38,102 nucleotides of DNA from an uncultured Flavobacteriaceae bacterium (GTDB taxonomy: Bacteria > Bacteroidota > Bacteroidia > Flavobacteriales > Flavobacteriaceae), in the NCBI GenBank assembly GCA_947311635.1, contig CAMZLD010000109.1, forward strand, positions 1 to 38,102, given 5' to 3'. Shown here piece after piece: positions 1 through 10,386 of this stretch (position 1 is the stretch's first letter; every line of letters begins with the position of its first letter). A model generated the notes under the pieces. That model saw only the letters and a list, made by a program, of their open reading frames with translations, was not told the DNA's origin and ran no database searches. The position numbers were made by a program, and so were the translations under genes.

Positions 1-230
1 ATTTTTTTGTTAGACAGTTTCATAGCACCACCACAGCGGTTAGCATCTAATTGAAGGCTAAATTGTGTTTCGCTTTCTAGTTTTAAAACCACATCATTCG
101 TTTTTGGAATGTTATGATTGTTAATGACCAATTTATCTACTACCCAACTGGTGTCTAAAATTTGCTGTTTTTGTTTGGCGTTACAACTTGTTAAGATAAA
201 AGCCAATAAAATGAGGTATAGATTTTTCAT
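1..230 (-). CDS. META/HslJ-like lipoprotein, 3' part cut by window edge
   Basis: Reverse strand from CAT at 228-230 reads MKNLYLILLAFILTSCNAKQKQQILDTSWVVDKLVINN...LQLDANRCGGAMKLSNKK; lipobox LTSC and META-like W/NRCGG pattern. Confidence 0.6.
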   Translation of the reverse strand, partial: MKNLYLILLAFILTSCNAKQKQQILDTSWVVDKLVINNHNIPKTNDVVLKLESETQFSLQLDANRCGGAMKLSNKK

Positions 231-270
231 ACGTTTGTTTATAATAGTTATTTCAAAAGCCGTACCAAAG

Positions 271-1602
271 TTAGTTTAAAACATGTTCATTAACCCATTT
301 AAAACGTACCAAACCATCTTCATCAATATTTGTAAGTTTAACAGTGTGTAAGGTGTTTATTAAATCTGGATTCCAAGGGGCTTTTACTTTAACGTAATTT
401 TGCGTAAAACCGTGTATAAAACCTGATTTGTTTTCACTTTCAAACAAAACTTTTAAAGTATTTCCTAATTGACTTTCATAAAAGGCTCTACGTTTTTTTA
501 CCGATAAAACGCGTAACATTTTACTGCGTTTTTTTCGTTTATTAAGAGGTACAACACCGCCCATAGTAATGGCTTCTGTATTTGGTCTTTCAGAATAGGT
601 AAAGACATGTAAATAAGAAATGTCCATTTCATTGAGGTAGTTGTAGGTTTCTAAAAAATGCGCATCAGTTTCTCCCGGAAAACCAACAATAACATCAACA
701 CCAATACAGGCATTTGGCATTGTTTGTTTTATTTTTGACACACGTTCTGTATAGACTTCTCTTAAATAGCGACGTTTCATTTTTTTAAGCAAGGCATTGC
801 TACCGCTTTGAAGTGGAATGTGAAAATGTGGTACAAATCGCTTAGATTGTGCTATAAAGGCAATGGTTTCATTTTTTAATAGGTTAGGTTCTATAGATGA
901 AATACGCAACCTACTTATACCTGCTACTTTGTCTAATGCTTGTACCAAGTCAAAGAAAGTATGTTCGTGTTTTTTATTACCAAATTCACCTTTTCCGTAG
1001 TCACCAATATTAACACCCGTCAATACAATTTCTTTAATGCCTTGTTTAGAAATTTCTTTGGCATTTTTAAGTACATTTTGCAAGGTGTCACTTCTAGAAA
1101 TACCTCGCGCTAACGGAATGGTGCAATAGGTACATTTATAATCACAACCATCTTGTACTTTTAAAAAGGCACGTGTTCTGTCTCCAACGGCATAAGATGA
1201 TACATAAAAATCGGCATCTGCTATTTCGCAAGAATGTACTTCTCCTAGATCATTTTTAGATAAATCGTTGATATAGTCGGTTACTTTAAATTTTTCTGAA
1301 GCACCTAAAACCAAATCAACGCCATGTACATTTGCTAATTCTTCGGGTTTTAACTGTGCATAACAACCAATGGCAATAATAAATGCATTTGAATTTTTTT
1401 TCAATGCATTTTTTACGATGCTTTTAAAACGTTTGTCAGCATTATCTGTTACAGAGCAGGTGTTTATGACATATATGTCAGCTTTTTCTTCAAAATCAAC
1501 TCGTGTATAGCTCTTTTTTACAAAATCTCTTGCTATGGTAGAAGTTTCAGAAAAATTTAATTTACAACCTAAGGTATAAAATGCGACTTTTTTTTGTGCC
1601 AT
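271..1602 (-). CDS. mtaB: tRNA (N6-threonylcarbamoyladenosine-C2) methylthiotransferase MtaB
   Basis: TLGCKLNFSET, NTCSVT, and radical SAM CDYKCTYCTIPLARG motifs. Confidence 0.93.
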   Translation of the reverse strand: MAQKKVAFYTLGCKLNFSETSTIARDFVKKSYTRVDFEEKADIYVINTCSVTDNADKRFKSIVKNALKKNSNAFIIAIGCYAQLKPEELANVHGVDLVLGASEKFKVTDYINDLSKNDLGEVHSCEIADADFYVSSYAVGDRTRAFLKVQDGCDYKCTYCTIPLARGISRSDTLQNVLKNAKEISKQGIKEIVLTGVNIGDYGKGEFGNKKHEHTFFDLVQALDKVAGISRLRISSIEPNLLKNETIAFIAQSKRFVPHFHIPLQSGSNALLKKMKRRYLREVYTERVSKIKQTMPNACIGVDVIVGFPGETDAHFLETYNYLNEMDISYLHVFTYSERPNTEAITMGGVVPLNKRKKRSKMLRVLSVKKRRAFYESQLGNTLKVLFESENKSGFIHGFTQNYVKVKAPWNPDLINTLHTVKLTNIDEDGLVRFKWVNEHVLN

Positions 1603-1643
1603 GATTACTGTACATTTATAAGCACAAATTTACAACAATCTAA

Positions 1644-2129
1644 ATGATATTTGAAACCGAAAGACTACGTGTTCGGAAATTAAGATTAACCGACTTAAAC
1701 CCCTTTCATGCCATGCAAAGTGACATGCAGGTTATGCAATATATTACAGGCCAAGTTGCTAGTTTAGATCAAAGTAAAGCAAAACTCAAAGCTTGGATTG
1801 ATCGTTATCAATCTAAAAAAATGGAATGGCCTTTTGCCGCAGAATTAAAAGCTTCGGAAACTTTTATTGGTATTTGCGGAATTATTGAAGCCAATGAGAT
1901 TGGCTATCGTTTTATACCTACCTTTTGGCATAAAGGTTATGGAACTGAAATTTTAAAAGGATTGATAGGTTATGCCAAACAATTAGGCTTAAAAGATTTA
2001 AAAGCCGAAGTTATTATAGAAAACAAAGCATCATTTCGACTTTTAAAAAATGCGGGTTTTACAATTGTTGAAGAAAAACTTTGCATAAATACACAATTAC
2101 CAGAATATTTAATGACATTACAACTATGA
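1644..2129 (+). CDS. GNAT family (RimJ/RimL-like) N-acetyltransferase
   Basis: IFETERLRVRKL start, GYRFIPTFWHKGYGTEIL acetyl-CoA loop, NKASFRLLKNAGF. Confidence 0.9.
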   Translation: MIFETERLRVRKLRLTDLNPFHAMQSDMQVMQYITGQVASLDQSKAKLKAWIDRYQSKKMEWPFAAELKASETFIGICGIIEANEIGYRFIPTFWHKGYGTEILKGLIGYAKQLGLKDLKAEVIIENKASFRLLKNAGFTIVEEKLCINTQLPEYLMTLQL

Positions 2130-2443
2130 TGAAAAATGCACCCACAAAGGCACAATACGCCGTAATTTTTATTTCAGAATTAAAAGAAAATATTGAAGGC
2201 TATGCGGAAGAAGCTGCCAAAATGGAAGCACTTGTAAAGCAACAAAAAGGTTTTGTTGGCATGGAGTCTGTTAGAGATGTAAAAGGAATTACCGTTTCGT
2301 ACTGGGAAAGTCTAGATGCCATAAAAGAGTGGAAAATGCAAGAGGCACACGCACAAGCACGCTCTAAGGGTACCAATAGTTTTTATAAAAACTATAAAGT
2401 ACAGGTTTGTAAAATTGAAAGAGCGTATGAATTTGGTATGTAG
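2126..2443 (+). CDS. antibiotic biosynthesis monooxygenase (ABM) domain protein
   Basis: Track ORF starts at 2081, but in-frame ATG at 2126/2129 overlaps the GNAT stop (ATGATGA); protein KAQYAVIFISEL...GFVGMESVRD...SYWESLDAIKEWK typical of ABM. Confidence 0.85.
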   Translation: MMKNAPTKAQYAVIFISELKENIEGYAEEAAKMEALVKQQKGFVGMESVRDVKGITVSYWESLDAIKEWKMQEAHAQARSKGTNSFYKNYKVQVCKIERAYEFGM

Positions 2444-4052
2444 TAAATGGTATTTTTCAGTTTTTAGTTCTCTATTGTTACTTGTAAGTTTGCTTTTTAC
2501 TGCTTGCTCTAAACAGCAAAGTTCTTTTACAGATAATGATGTGTTTCGGTATAATGAGCATGCAAATATTAGTTCTTTAGACCCTGCTTTTGCAAAAAAC
2601 AATGCCAATATTTGGGCTGTAAATCAGTTGTTTGAAGGCTTGGTGCAGTTAGATGATTCGCTACATGTGCAACCTGCAATTGCAAAAAATTGGAAAATTT
2701 CTCAAGACGGAAAAATCTACACTTTCAATCTTAATAAAAACATTTTTTTTCATAAACATATACTCTTCGGAAAAGATAGTACAAGAGCTGTTGTAGCTCA
2801 AGATTTTGTATATAGTTTTAATAGATTGCTATCCAAAAAAGTGGCTTCTAGCGGTAAATGGGTTTTAAATAATGTAGCAACTTACCAAGCTGCAAATGAT
2901 AGTACGTTTGTTATTCAGTTAAAAAAGCCATTTCCACCATTTTTAGGTTTGTTGGCAATGAAATATTGCTCGGTAGTACCTAAAGAAGCTTTAGAATTCT
3001 TCGGAAATGATTTCCGTTCACACCCAATTGGTACAGGACCATTTAAGTTTAAACTTTGGGTAGAAAACACCAAATTAGTCTTTAGAAGAAACCAAAATTA
3101 TTACGAAAAAGATAGTGTAGGAAATAGTTTGCCTTATATAGAAGCGGTAGCTATTACCTTTTTACCAGATAAGCAAAGCGAATTTTTACAATTTGCACAA
3201 GGTAATCTTGACTTTATTTCAGGTCTAGATCCTTCTTATAAAGACGATTTATTAACGGTAGATGGCAAATTACAAGCGCGTTATAAAAATAGGATAAACA
3301 TGCAACGCAGTCCGTATTTAAATACCGAATATTTGGGTGTTTTTTTAGAAGACAAAGCCGCATCTGTACATTCTATTTTGATACGTAAAGCCATTAATTA
3401 TGGTTTTGATAAAACAAAGATGATTCTGTATTTACGCAATGGTATTGGTATACCCGCAGTACATGGTTTTATTCCGAAGGGATTACCAGCGTTTAATTCT
3501 CTTAAAGGCTATGAATTTAATCCAGAAAAAGCCAAAGCTTTGGTAACGCAATATCAAAAAGAAACAGGTAAAAAAAACGTACATATTACCATTGCAACCA
3601 ATGCACAATATGCAGATTTGTGCGAGTATATACAAAAGCAATTACAAGCCATTGGTCTTGAAACAAAAATTGATGTACTGCCACCGCCAGTATTGCGAAG
3701 CGATAAAAAAGCAGGTAAATTACCTGTTTTTAGGGCAAGTTGGGTTGCAGATTATCCAGATGCAGAAAATTATTTATCATTATTTTACAGTCCAAATTTC
3801 ACACCCAATGGACCAAATTATACGCACTTTAAAAACACTCAATTTGATCGATGGTATGAACAATCAATAAGCACAACAGATACACAAAAACGCTTAAAAC
3901 TTTACCAACAAATGGATAGCTTAATAGTAGCAAAAGCGCCTGTTGTACCTTTGTATTATGATGAGGTGGTGCGCTTTACTCAAAAAAATATACGCGGTTT
4001 AGGTATGAATCCTGTTAATTTGTTAAAGCTGAAAAGGGTTAGGAAGAAGTAA
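2427..4052 (+). CDS. ABC transporter substrate-binding lipoprotein, peptide/SBP family 5
   Basis: Signal + lipobox (LLFTACSKQ), DVFRYNEHANISSLDPAFAKNNANIWAVNQLFEGL; in-frame start at 2427 preferred over 2415. Confidence 0.88.
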   Translation: MNLVCSKWYFSVFSSLLLLVSLLFTACSKQQSSFTDNDVFRYNEHANISSLDPAFAKNNANIWAVNQLFEGLVQLDDSLHVQPAIAKNWKISQDGKIYTFNLNKNIFFHKHILFGKDSTRAVVAQDFVYSFNRLLSKKVASSGKWVLNNVATYQAANDSTFVIQLKKPFPPFLGLLAMKYCSVVPKEALEFFGNDFRSHPIGTGPFKFKLWVENTKLVFRRNQNYYEKDSVGNSLPYIEAVAITFLPDKQSEFLQFAQGNLDFISGLDPSYKDDLLTVDGKLQARYKNRINMQRSPYLNTEYLGVFLEDKAASVHSILIRKAINYGFDKTKMILYLRNGIGIPAVHGFIPKGLPAFNSLKGYEFNPEKAKALVTQYQKETGKKNVHITIATNAQYADLCEYIQKQLQAIGLETKIDVLPPPVLRSDKKAGKLPVFRASWVADYPDAENYLSLFYSPNFTPNGPNYTHFKNTQFDRWYEQSISTTDTQKRLKLYQQMDSLIVAKAPVVPLYYDEVVRFTQKNIRGLGMNPVNLLKLKRVRKK

Positions 4053-4152
4053 ATCTTTTAGATTGCTTTTCATTATTTGGTGAAATTAAGTCTTTACTTT
4101 TTTTTCTAATGGCGAATCGGTTTTATATCTTTAGTCAAACACGAACAACCTT

Positions 4153-5166
4153 TTAATGCACAGCAATTCTCGCCATAATAGGAAAGTGGTCAGAGTACTT
4201 TACTTTGTAAGTTTTAAAATGGTTGACTTCAATTTTTGAATCTACCAAGATAAAATCAATACGTAATGGTGCCCAGTAATTAAAAGTACTTCCAAAACCT
4301 TGACCAGCAATTTCAAAAGCATCATTTTTAGCTGCTTTTAATTGTTTGTAAGCCCAAGAAAAAGCGGTATTGTTAAAATCGCCGCAGGTAATAATTTTGT
4401 ATTTGCACTTTTTTTGATGTGCCAATATTTGATGAACTTGTACCGCTTGTTTTTTAAATGCATTTTTAAGGCGACCAATTAATTTATCACTAGTTGCTTG
4501 ACCAAAATTTTGCTTATTGGGATTGATTTTAAGCGATTCTAAATGAATGTTATAAACTCTAAGAGTATCTTTATCTTTAACAATATCTGCAAAAATGGCA
4601 TTGTTGCTAGAGTTTTTAAAATCTAATGAGCCGGTCTTAATAATTTGATATTTAGAGTAAATAGCCTGTCCAAATGAGCTTTGTTCATTTCTGCGTTTTA
4701 CATATTTATACGGAAAGTTTATTTCTTCTTTTTGTTTCGGATCAAACTCTTGAAAACAAATAATATCAGGTTTTTTTTCGCTTATAAAATCAAAAATTTT
4801 TGTCTTTACATTGTCTTCTTTAATCCAGTCATATAAATTAAATAAACGCACATTATAAGACATAATTTTGGTGTCTTTTTCTTGAAGCACTTTTTTGTCT
4901 TCAATCTTATATAAGCTTGTAATTTGCTGATATCCTATTGCTAGTATGACGAAAGATAAGAAAAATTGTTTTTTAAATTTTACGAGCCAATATATTAAAA
5001 ATAAGATGTTTATTACAATTAATAAAGGTGCTAATAAACTTAAAACCGCAAGTATTGGTAATTTTTCTGGCGAAATAAAAGGCAAAGCATAGCTAATCAA
5101 TAAAGCAAAGCCAACTATTGAGTTTAGTAGAAAAATGAATTTGTTTGGTAGACTAAGTTTTTTCAT
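4153..5166 (-). CDS. membrane-anchored endonuclease/exonuclease/phosphatase family protein
   Basis: N-terminal TM helices, SYNVRLFNLYDW, CFQEF, CGDFNNTAFS, SDHFPI motifs. Confidence 0.9.
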   Translation of the reverse strand: MKKLSLPNKFIFLLNSIVGFALLISYALPFISPEKLPILAVLSLLAPLLIVINILFLIYWLVKFKKQFFLSFVILAIGYQQITSLYKIEDKKVLQEKDTKIMSYNVRLFNLYDWIKEDNVKTKIFDFISEKKPDIICFQEFDPKQKEEINFPYKYVKRRNEQSSFGQAIYSKYQIIKTGSLDFKNSSNNAIFADIVKDKDTLRVYNIHLESLKINPNKQNFGQATSDKLIGRLKNAFKKQAVQVHQILAHQKKCKYKIITCGDFNNTAFSWAYKQLKAAKNDAFEIAGQGFGSTFNYWAPLRIDFILVDSKIEVNHFKTYKVKYSDHFPIMARIAVH

Positions 5167-5990
5167 ACTCTATTATTTCCAGCTTTAAATAAAAAGTCTT
5201 TGTCTTCTTTGCTTAGACTTTCATATCCAGATTTGCTAATTTTATCTAAAATTTGATTTATTTTTTGTTGTTTACTTGCTGTTGTTTTTCTTTTAATATT
5301 TTTAGACGATTTGTAAACAGTCTTTAAATGAGTTGGTTTTTTTTTGCTACGATGCAGTGTAGTGCCAAGCGTTTGCAATTTTGTAAATGGTTTACTTAAA
5401 TCTATTCCTTTTGTTAAAAGTAATTTGGTGAATATAAAACCAATTAAAGCTCCACCTAAATGAGATAGTTGTCCGCCTTTGTTTTCGGCACCAACTTGCA
5501 ATAAGCTAAGTCCAATCCATATTGCAGCAAGCACCCATAATTCAACGCTTCCAATAAAACGTAAACGTAGGTTGTAATGTGGTATTTTTGTAGCTATCGC
5601 TACAAAAACAGCTGTAGCAGCTGCAGAAGCACCAATGAGAATACCTTCTTGAATTCCGAAAAAGAAAAAAGCGGCGCCAGCCAAGATTCCGAAGCTATAA
5701 ACAGCAATAAACTGCGTATCGCTAAAAAAATCAAGAAATAAATTGCCAATATAAAACAAAACAATAAGATTTGATAATAGGTGAAAAAGATCTTGATGTA
5801 TAAATGCGTAGGAAATCAATGACCATGGCTTTAAAATAAACAAAGCGCTATTGGCAGGAAATGCCAACCAATTCAGAATCTTATGTTGAGATAATAGCGC
5901 AATAAAAAACACGGCAATATTGATGTAGATTATTTTTTCTACAATACTTGCATTGCGATATGCCGTTTGTATGTCTTTTAGAAAATTCAT
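5163..5990 (-). CDS. rhomboid family intramembrane serine protease
   Basis: HLLSNLIVLFYIGN, GASAAATAVFVA, SHLGGALIGFIF. Confidence 0.88.
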   Translation of the reverse strand: MNFLKDIQTAYRNASIVEKIIYINIAVFFIALLSQHKILNWLAFPANSALFILKPWSLISYAFIHQDLFHLLSNLIVLFYIGNLFLDFFSDTQFIAVYSFGILAGAAFFFFGIQEGILIGASAAATAVFVAIATKIPHYNLRLRFIGSVELWVLAAIWIGLSLLQVGAENKGGQLSHLGGALIGFIFTKLLLTKGIDLSKPFTKLQTLGTTLHRSKKKPTHLKTVYKSSKNIKRKTTASKQQKINQILDKISKSGYESLSKEDKDFLFKAGNNRV

Positions 5991-5994
5991 TTTA

Positions 5995-6741
5995 TTAGTC
6001 CCAACGGGTATGATTCATGCTGTTTTTTTTCCAGTAAAAAGCAATGATAAAGCCAATAATAGCACCGCCAACATGTGCAAAATGTGCAACATTTCCAATA
6101 GAGTATTTGGTAATACCAAAGAATAAATCACTCGCAATAATTAAAGGAATAAAATATTTTGCGGCAATAGGTACTGGAAAGAAAATGAGTGCAAGTTTGG
6201 CATTTGGATACATTAACCCAAAAGCGACTAATACACCATAAACGGCACCAGATGCACCAACGGCTTGTCCATGGTAATTGGCGTAAAATTCTGTCATTTC
6301 AGTTTTCGGAATTGTGATGAGTGTATCATTATAAGTGCCAGAATTTAGTATTTGTTGTATGTCATTGGTAGATATACCTAGACCTATGAGTTGATTATAA
6401 ACATTATTAAATTGGTAATAATTTACAAGTGTGTAAATGATACCAGCGCCTAAACCTGCAGAGATAAAGAAAAATAAAAACTTATTACGCCCCCAAATGC
6501 GTTCTAGAGGTGTTCCAAATGCCCAAAGCGCATACATATTAAATAATATATGCATAAACATGGTTTGGCTATGCATAAACATATGTGTAAGATATTGCCA
6601 ATAACCAAACTCAGGGTTTTTAGGAAAATGTAAGGCAAATAAGCTTTGTAAATCAATGCTTGTAAGTAATTTTGGCGCAATGTATAAAATTACATTAATA
6701 ATGATTAAATGCTTTACCGCTTCGGTGATTTTTTGATTCAT
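5995..6741 (-). CDS. rhomboid family intramembrane serine protease
   Basis: HILFNMYALWAFG, GASGAVYGVLVAFG, AHVGGAIIGFI; tandem with 5163-5990. Confidence 0.92.
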   Translation of the reverse strand: MNQKITEAVKHLIIINVILYIAPKLLTSIDLQSLFALHFPKNPEFGYWQYLTHMFMHSQTMFMHILFNMYALWAFGTPLERIWGRNKFLFFFISAGLGAGIIYTLVNYYQFNNVYNQLIGLGISTNDIQQILNSGTYNDTLITIPKTEMTEFYANYHGQAVGASGAVYGVLVAFGLMYPNAKLALIFFPVPIAAKYFIPLIIASDLFFGITKYSIGNVAHFAHVGGAIIGFIIAFYWKKNSMNHTRWD

Positions 6742-6744
6742 TTC

Positions 6745-8580
6745 TTAAAATTTCTTGTTTATTTCATCGATATTTATTGAGATGAATGTAGGTTTTCCAA
6801 ACGGAGATTGATTGGGCTCTTTACATAAAAACAACTTGTTTAAAATATCTTCTTGTTCTTTGTTGTTTAATGATTTTCCTACTTTAATTGCGAGGCTTTT
6901 AGACAAGCTTTTTGCCATCATGTCTAGTAGACTAAAACTACTTTCTGGTAAATCTTGTTGTAAATTAAAGAGTAATTCTTCTATAATTTGTTGTGTTTTT
7001 TCTGTAGGAAAACCAACTGGTAGTCCTTTAATAAAAATTGCTTCTGTGGCTATTTTTTCAAATTCAAAACCAATGGCTTCTAAATCGGGTTGTAGTTGTT
7101 TTATTTGAATAATTTCACTTTTGCTAAAGTGTAGGTTTAAAGGAAATAATAATTGCTGACTTGTGGCTTCTGAAATGGTTAAATTACTTAAAAAAGATTC
7201 GTATAAGATACGCTCATGGGCACGTTGTTGATGAATGTAAACAATGCCAGATTTAATGGTGCTAACAATATATTTTTGATGTAATTGTAGTGTTTTTCCG
7301 TTGGCAGTATCTTCTTCAAGAAGTGTAGTATTTAAAGGCGTGTCTAAGTTAACTTCAATATCTTGAATTTTTTGAACATCTTTATCTAAATGATTGTATA
7401 ACGTTTCCCAATTTTGTGTGGGCTTTACTAAATGTTGTTTAGAAAAGCCTTTGCTTGGGGTTGCAATTTCATCTTTAAAAGGGTTGTAACTACGATCTAC
7501 TTCTATGGTAGGCGAATTACTGGGCTTGTTTTTAAAACCGTAAGGGATGTCTAAAGAAGCGTCACGATTAAAATCTAACAAAGGCGCTACATTGTATTGT
7601 CCTAAACTATGTTTTATTGTAGAACGCAATATTTGATAAATAATTTTTTCGTTACTAAATTTTACTTCTGTTTTAGTAGGATGAATGTTTATGTCTATTT
7701 CTGAAGGTGTTACACTTAAAAATAAAAAATATGTTGGATGAAAACCAGCTGGCAATAAAGTTTCAAATGCATTGGCAACAGCATGGTGTAAATAAGGACT
7801 TTTAATAAAACGATTGTTGGCAAAAAAGAATTGCTTTCCTCTTTTTTTCTTTGCAAATTCTGGTTTTGCTATAAAACCTTCTATGGTTACAACATCTGTT
7901 TGCTCATTAATAGGTACTAATATTTCATTTGTTTTTTTTCCGAAGAGTGCTACGATACGTTGTTTAAGATTAGCGATTTTTAAATTAAATTCTTCTTTAT
8001 TGTTATTAAATAATACAAATGAAATGTTTGGATGTGCTAGTGTTATACGATGAAATTCGTCCATAATATGACGCATTTCAACAGTGTTAGATTTTAAAAA
8101 TTTACGTCTGGCTGGAATATTGTAAAACAAATTTTTAACAGCGATTGATGTGCCTGTTGGTGTTGATATAACGGTTTGTGATACAATAGTACTGCCTTCA
8201 ATTTTAATTTCTGTGCCTACTTCTTGGTTTTCTTGTTTTGTTTTAAGTGTTACATGAGCAATGGCTGCAATAGATGCCAATGCTTCTCCGCGAAAGCCTT
8301 TGGTGTTTAATTTGAATAAATCTGCTGCTGTTTTAATTTTTGAAGTGGCATGACGTTCAAAACTAAAACGTGCATCGGTTTGGCTCATACCAATACCATT
8401 ATCTATTACTTGAATAAGTAATTTACCCGCATCTTTAATAAGTAGTTTTATGTTTGTTGCTTTGGCATCTATGGCATTTTCTAATAATTCTTTAACAACA
8501 GAAGCTGGGCGTTGAACAACTTCTCCTGCAGCAATTTGATTGGCTACATGATCTGGTAATAATTGAATGATATCTGCCAT
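6745..8580 (-). CDS. mutL: DNA mismatch repair protein MutL
   Basis: IQLLPDHVANQIAAGEVVQRPASVVKELLENAIDA, GFRGEALASI. Confidence 0.98.
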   Translation of the reverse strand: MADIIQLLPDHVANQIAAGEVVQRPASVVKELLENAIDAKATNIKLLIKDAGKLLIQVIDNGIGMSQTDARFSFERHATSKIKTAADLFKLNTKGFRGEALASIAAIAHVTLKTKQENQEVGTEIKIEGSTIVSQTVISTPTGTSIAVKNLFYNIPARRKFLKSNTVEMRHIMDEFHRITLAHPNISFVLFNNNKEEFNLKIANLKQRIVALFGKKTNEILVPINEQTDVVTIEGFIAKPEFAKKKRGKQFFFANNRFIKSPYLHHAVANAFETLLPAGFHPTYFLFLSVTPSEIDINIHPTKTEVKFSNEKIIYQILRSTIKHSLGQYNVAPLLDFNRDASLDIPYGFKNKPSNSPTIEVDRSYNPFKDEIATPSKGFSKQHLVKPTQNWETLYNHLDKDVQKIQDIEVNLDTPLNTTLLEEDTANGKTLQLHQKYIVSTIKSGIVYIHQQRAHERILYESFLSNLTISEATSQQLLFPLNLHFSKSEIIQIKQLQPDLEAIGFEFEKIATEAIFIKGLPVGFPTEKTQQIIEELLFNLQQDLPESSFSLLDMMAKSLSKSLAIKVGKSLNNKEQEDILNKLFLCKEPNQSPFGKPTFISINIDEINKKF

Positions 8581-8870
8581 TAAAAAAGCGTGTGTAAATC
8601 TAAAACATAAGCAGCCAAGCCGACCAATATTGCTATAATGATGGCTAGTCTTAACGTTGATTTTCTATCGGTAGCAAAAGATTTTTGACGGTTCCAACTT
8701 GATCTTAAATCGTTTTTTGAAAGACTAATTCGTTCAATGGTTTCTTCAGTGTTTAGGTTTCCGTGGTATTTTTGCTCTAATTTTTTAATACGTTCTTTAC
8801 GCTCATTATAATAACGAGGTGTATAATTAAATACATAATGTTGACGTGGTTTAAAAGCTTTTCCAAACAT
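8580..8870 (-). CDS. uncharacterised single-TM protein (Flavobacteriia type)
   Basis: Start at 8870 (MFGKAFKPRQHYVFNYTPRYYNERKERIKK...), C-terminal TM; shares base 8580 with mutL. Confidence 0.65.
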   Translation of the reverse strand: MFGKAFKPRQHYVFNYTPRYYNERKERIKKLEQKYHGNLNTEETIERISLSKNDLRSSWNRQKSFATDRKSTLRLAIIIAILVGLAAYVLDLHTLF

Positions 8871-8902
8871 GATTTTAGATTTTCGGTTCTGTAAGTTTGC
8901 TA

Positions 8903-8910
8903 CAAAAGTA
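8903..8910 (-). promoter_or_regulatory. putative Bacteroidota -7 box (TAnnTTTG) for the 8870-mutL-rhomboid operon
   Basis: CAAAAGTA on +, i.e. TACTTTTG on -, 33 bp upstream of ATG. Confidence 0.4.
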
Positions 8911-9016
8911 ATGCCGAAATACACACTGTTGATGCATCAAAAATACTGAAATATTTTTAATTCATAAGCGGTTTTTACGGCTTATTATTAAAACGGAAAT
9001 ATTAGAGATTTTAGAA

Positions 9017-9496
9017 TTAAGGTATTTGAAGACTTGCCATTTTAATAGCTGCAACTGCGCATTCTACACCTTTATTACCGTGCTTACCACCAGAGCGGTC
9101 AATAGATTGTTGTTTGTTATTGTCTGTTAAAACACAAAAAATAGTAGGTGTTTTACACTGAATATTCAAATCCATAATGCCATTGGTAACTCCTTGACAC
9201 ACAAAATCAAAGTGTTTGGTTTCGCCTTGAATAACACAACCTATTGCAATAATGGCATCGTATTTTTGTGTGTTTAGCAAAAATTTAGCACCATAGACCA
9301 ATTCAAAAGAGCCTGGTACATCAATACGATGAATGTTTTTTTCTAAAGTACCACAGTCAATTAGGGTTTCTTGAGCACCTTTAAATAGATTTTCGGTAAT
9401 GTCATTATTCCATTCAGAAACAACAATCCCAAACCGAAGATCTTTCGCGTTTGGGATTGTTGTTTTATCGTAGCTTGATAAATTAGTAGTTGCCAT
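9017..9496 (-). CDS. ribH: 6,7-dimethyl-8-ribityllumazine synthase
   Basis: FGIVVSEWNNDITENL, VPGSFEL, IGCVIQGETKHFDFV. Confidence 0.96.
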   Translation of the reverse strand: MATTNLSSYDKTTIPNAKDLRFGIVVSEWNNDITENLFKGAQETLIDCGTLEKNIHRIDVPGSFELVYGAKFLLNTQKYDAIIAIGCVIQGETKHFDFVCQGVTNGIMDLNIQCKTPTIFCVLTDNNKQQSIDRSGGKHGNKGVECAVAAIKMASLQIP

Positions 9497-9502
9497 AGCT
9501 AA

Positions 9503-10276
9503 TTATTTGGTTGCATATTTGGCACTACTTATATATTTATCTATATCCTTAGCTTCAGAAGCATTCGGAAATTCATTTTTAATACGTGTAAAATATTTTA
9601 AGGCTTCATCATTCTTGCCTAACTCCATTGCTGTATTTGCAGCCTTGAATAAAAAAAGTGGAGTAGAAAACGCATTTGTTTTCATCGTTGCCGCCTTTAC
9701 ATAATAGGTTAAGGCATCTGTTGGTTGATTAATATCTGAAAAAGCATCACCAATAGCGCCTTTTGAGATAGGACCCAAAGCCTCATCTTCTGCCTCAAAA
9801 TCTTCCAAAAAGTCAATACCTTCTTGGTATTTTCTCATTTTTAAATAAGAAACCCCAGCATAATAAGAAGCTAAGTTACCTGCTTTTGTGCCACTATATT
9901 TTTGTGCAATATCTACAAACCCATATTTTCCGTCAGCACCATTTAAACCTAAAGTTAATAATGAATCAACAGCTACTGTTGCAGTTACTGCTTGATCGTA
10001 ATATTTTCTAGGAAATGCCAAAGCATCTGCAGCTTTTTTCTCTTTTGGCGCAACAACTATTTTTTGATATGCTAGATAACCTAAAATACTTGCTACTACT
10101 AAGCCTAAGATGATAAATATATTTTTTTGATTTTTAATTACCCAAGCTTCTGTTTTTGAAGCGGATTCATCCAAATTTCTAAAAACTTCTGCTGTTGCAG
10201 AGTTTTGTTCTAACGTATCTATATTTTCAGTTGCTTTTACGCGCTTTTTTGTTCCTCTTTTTTTGTATGTTGCCAT
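9503..10276 (-). CDS. tetratricopeptide-repeat / YfgM-like membrane protein
   Basis: N-terminal TM then TPR-like helices (ASYYAGVSYLKMRKYQEGIDFLEDF). Confidence 0.75.
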   Translation of the reverse strand: MATYKKRGTKKRVKATENIDTLEQNSATAEVFRNLDESASKTEAWVIKNQKNIFIILGLVVASILGYLAYQKIVVAPKEKKAADALAFPRKYYDQAVTATVAVDSLLTLGLNGADGKYGFVDIAQKYSGTKAGNLASYYAGVSYLKMRKYQEGIDFLEDFEAEDEALGPISKGAIGDAFSDINQPTDALTYYVKAATMKTNAFSTPLFLFKAANTAMELGKNDEALKYFTRIKNEFPNASEAKDIDKYISSAKYATK

Positions 10277-10386
10277 TTCTTCAAATTTGTAGGCGCAAAA
10301 ATAGGTTTTTTAATTGAAAACTAAAAGCCGATTATTCGCAAAATTTCAATAATTTGCAATTTCTTTGCAAAAAAGAAATACAATTT

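Noticed and set aside
1970-2608. Short minus-strand ORFs 1970-2155 and 2312-2608, and many similar antisense ORFs (e.g. 6044-6241, 7814-8053, 12234-12563, 21426-21617, 35673-35969)
   Set aside because: They lie antisense to well-recognised genes, have biased compositions and no recognisable domains.
4153-8580. mutL-rhomboid-rhomboid-endonuclease gene order as a novel system
   Set aside because: Appears to be an ordinary chromosomal arrangement in Flavobacteriia; no unusual sequence feature.
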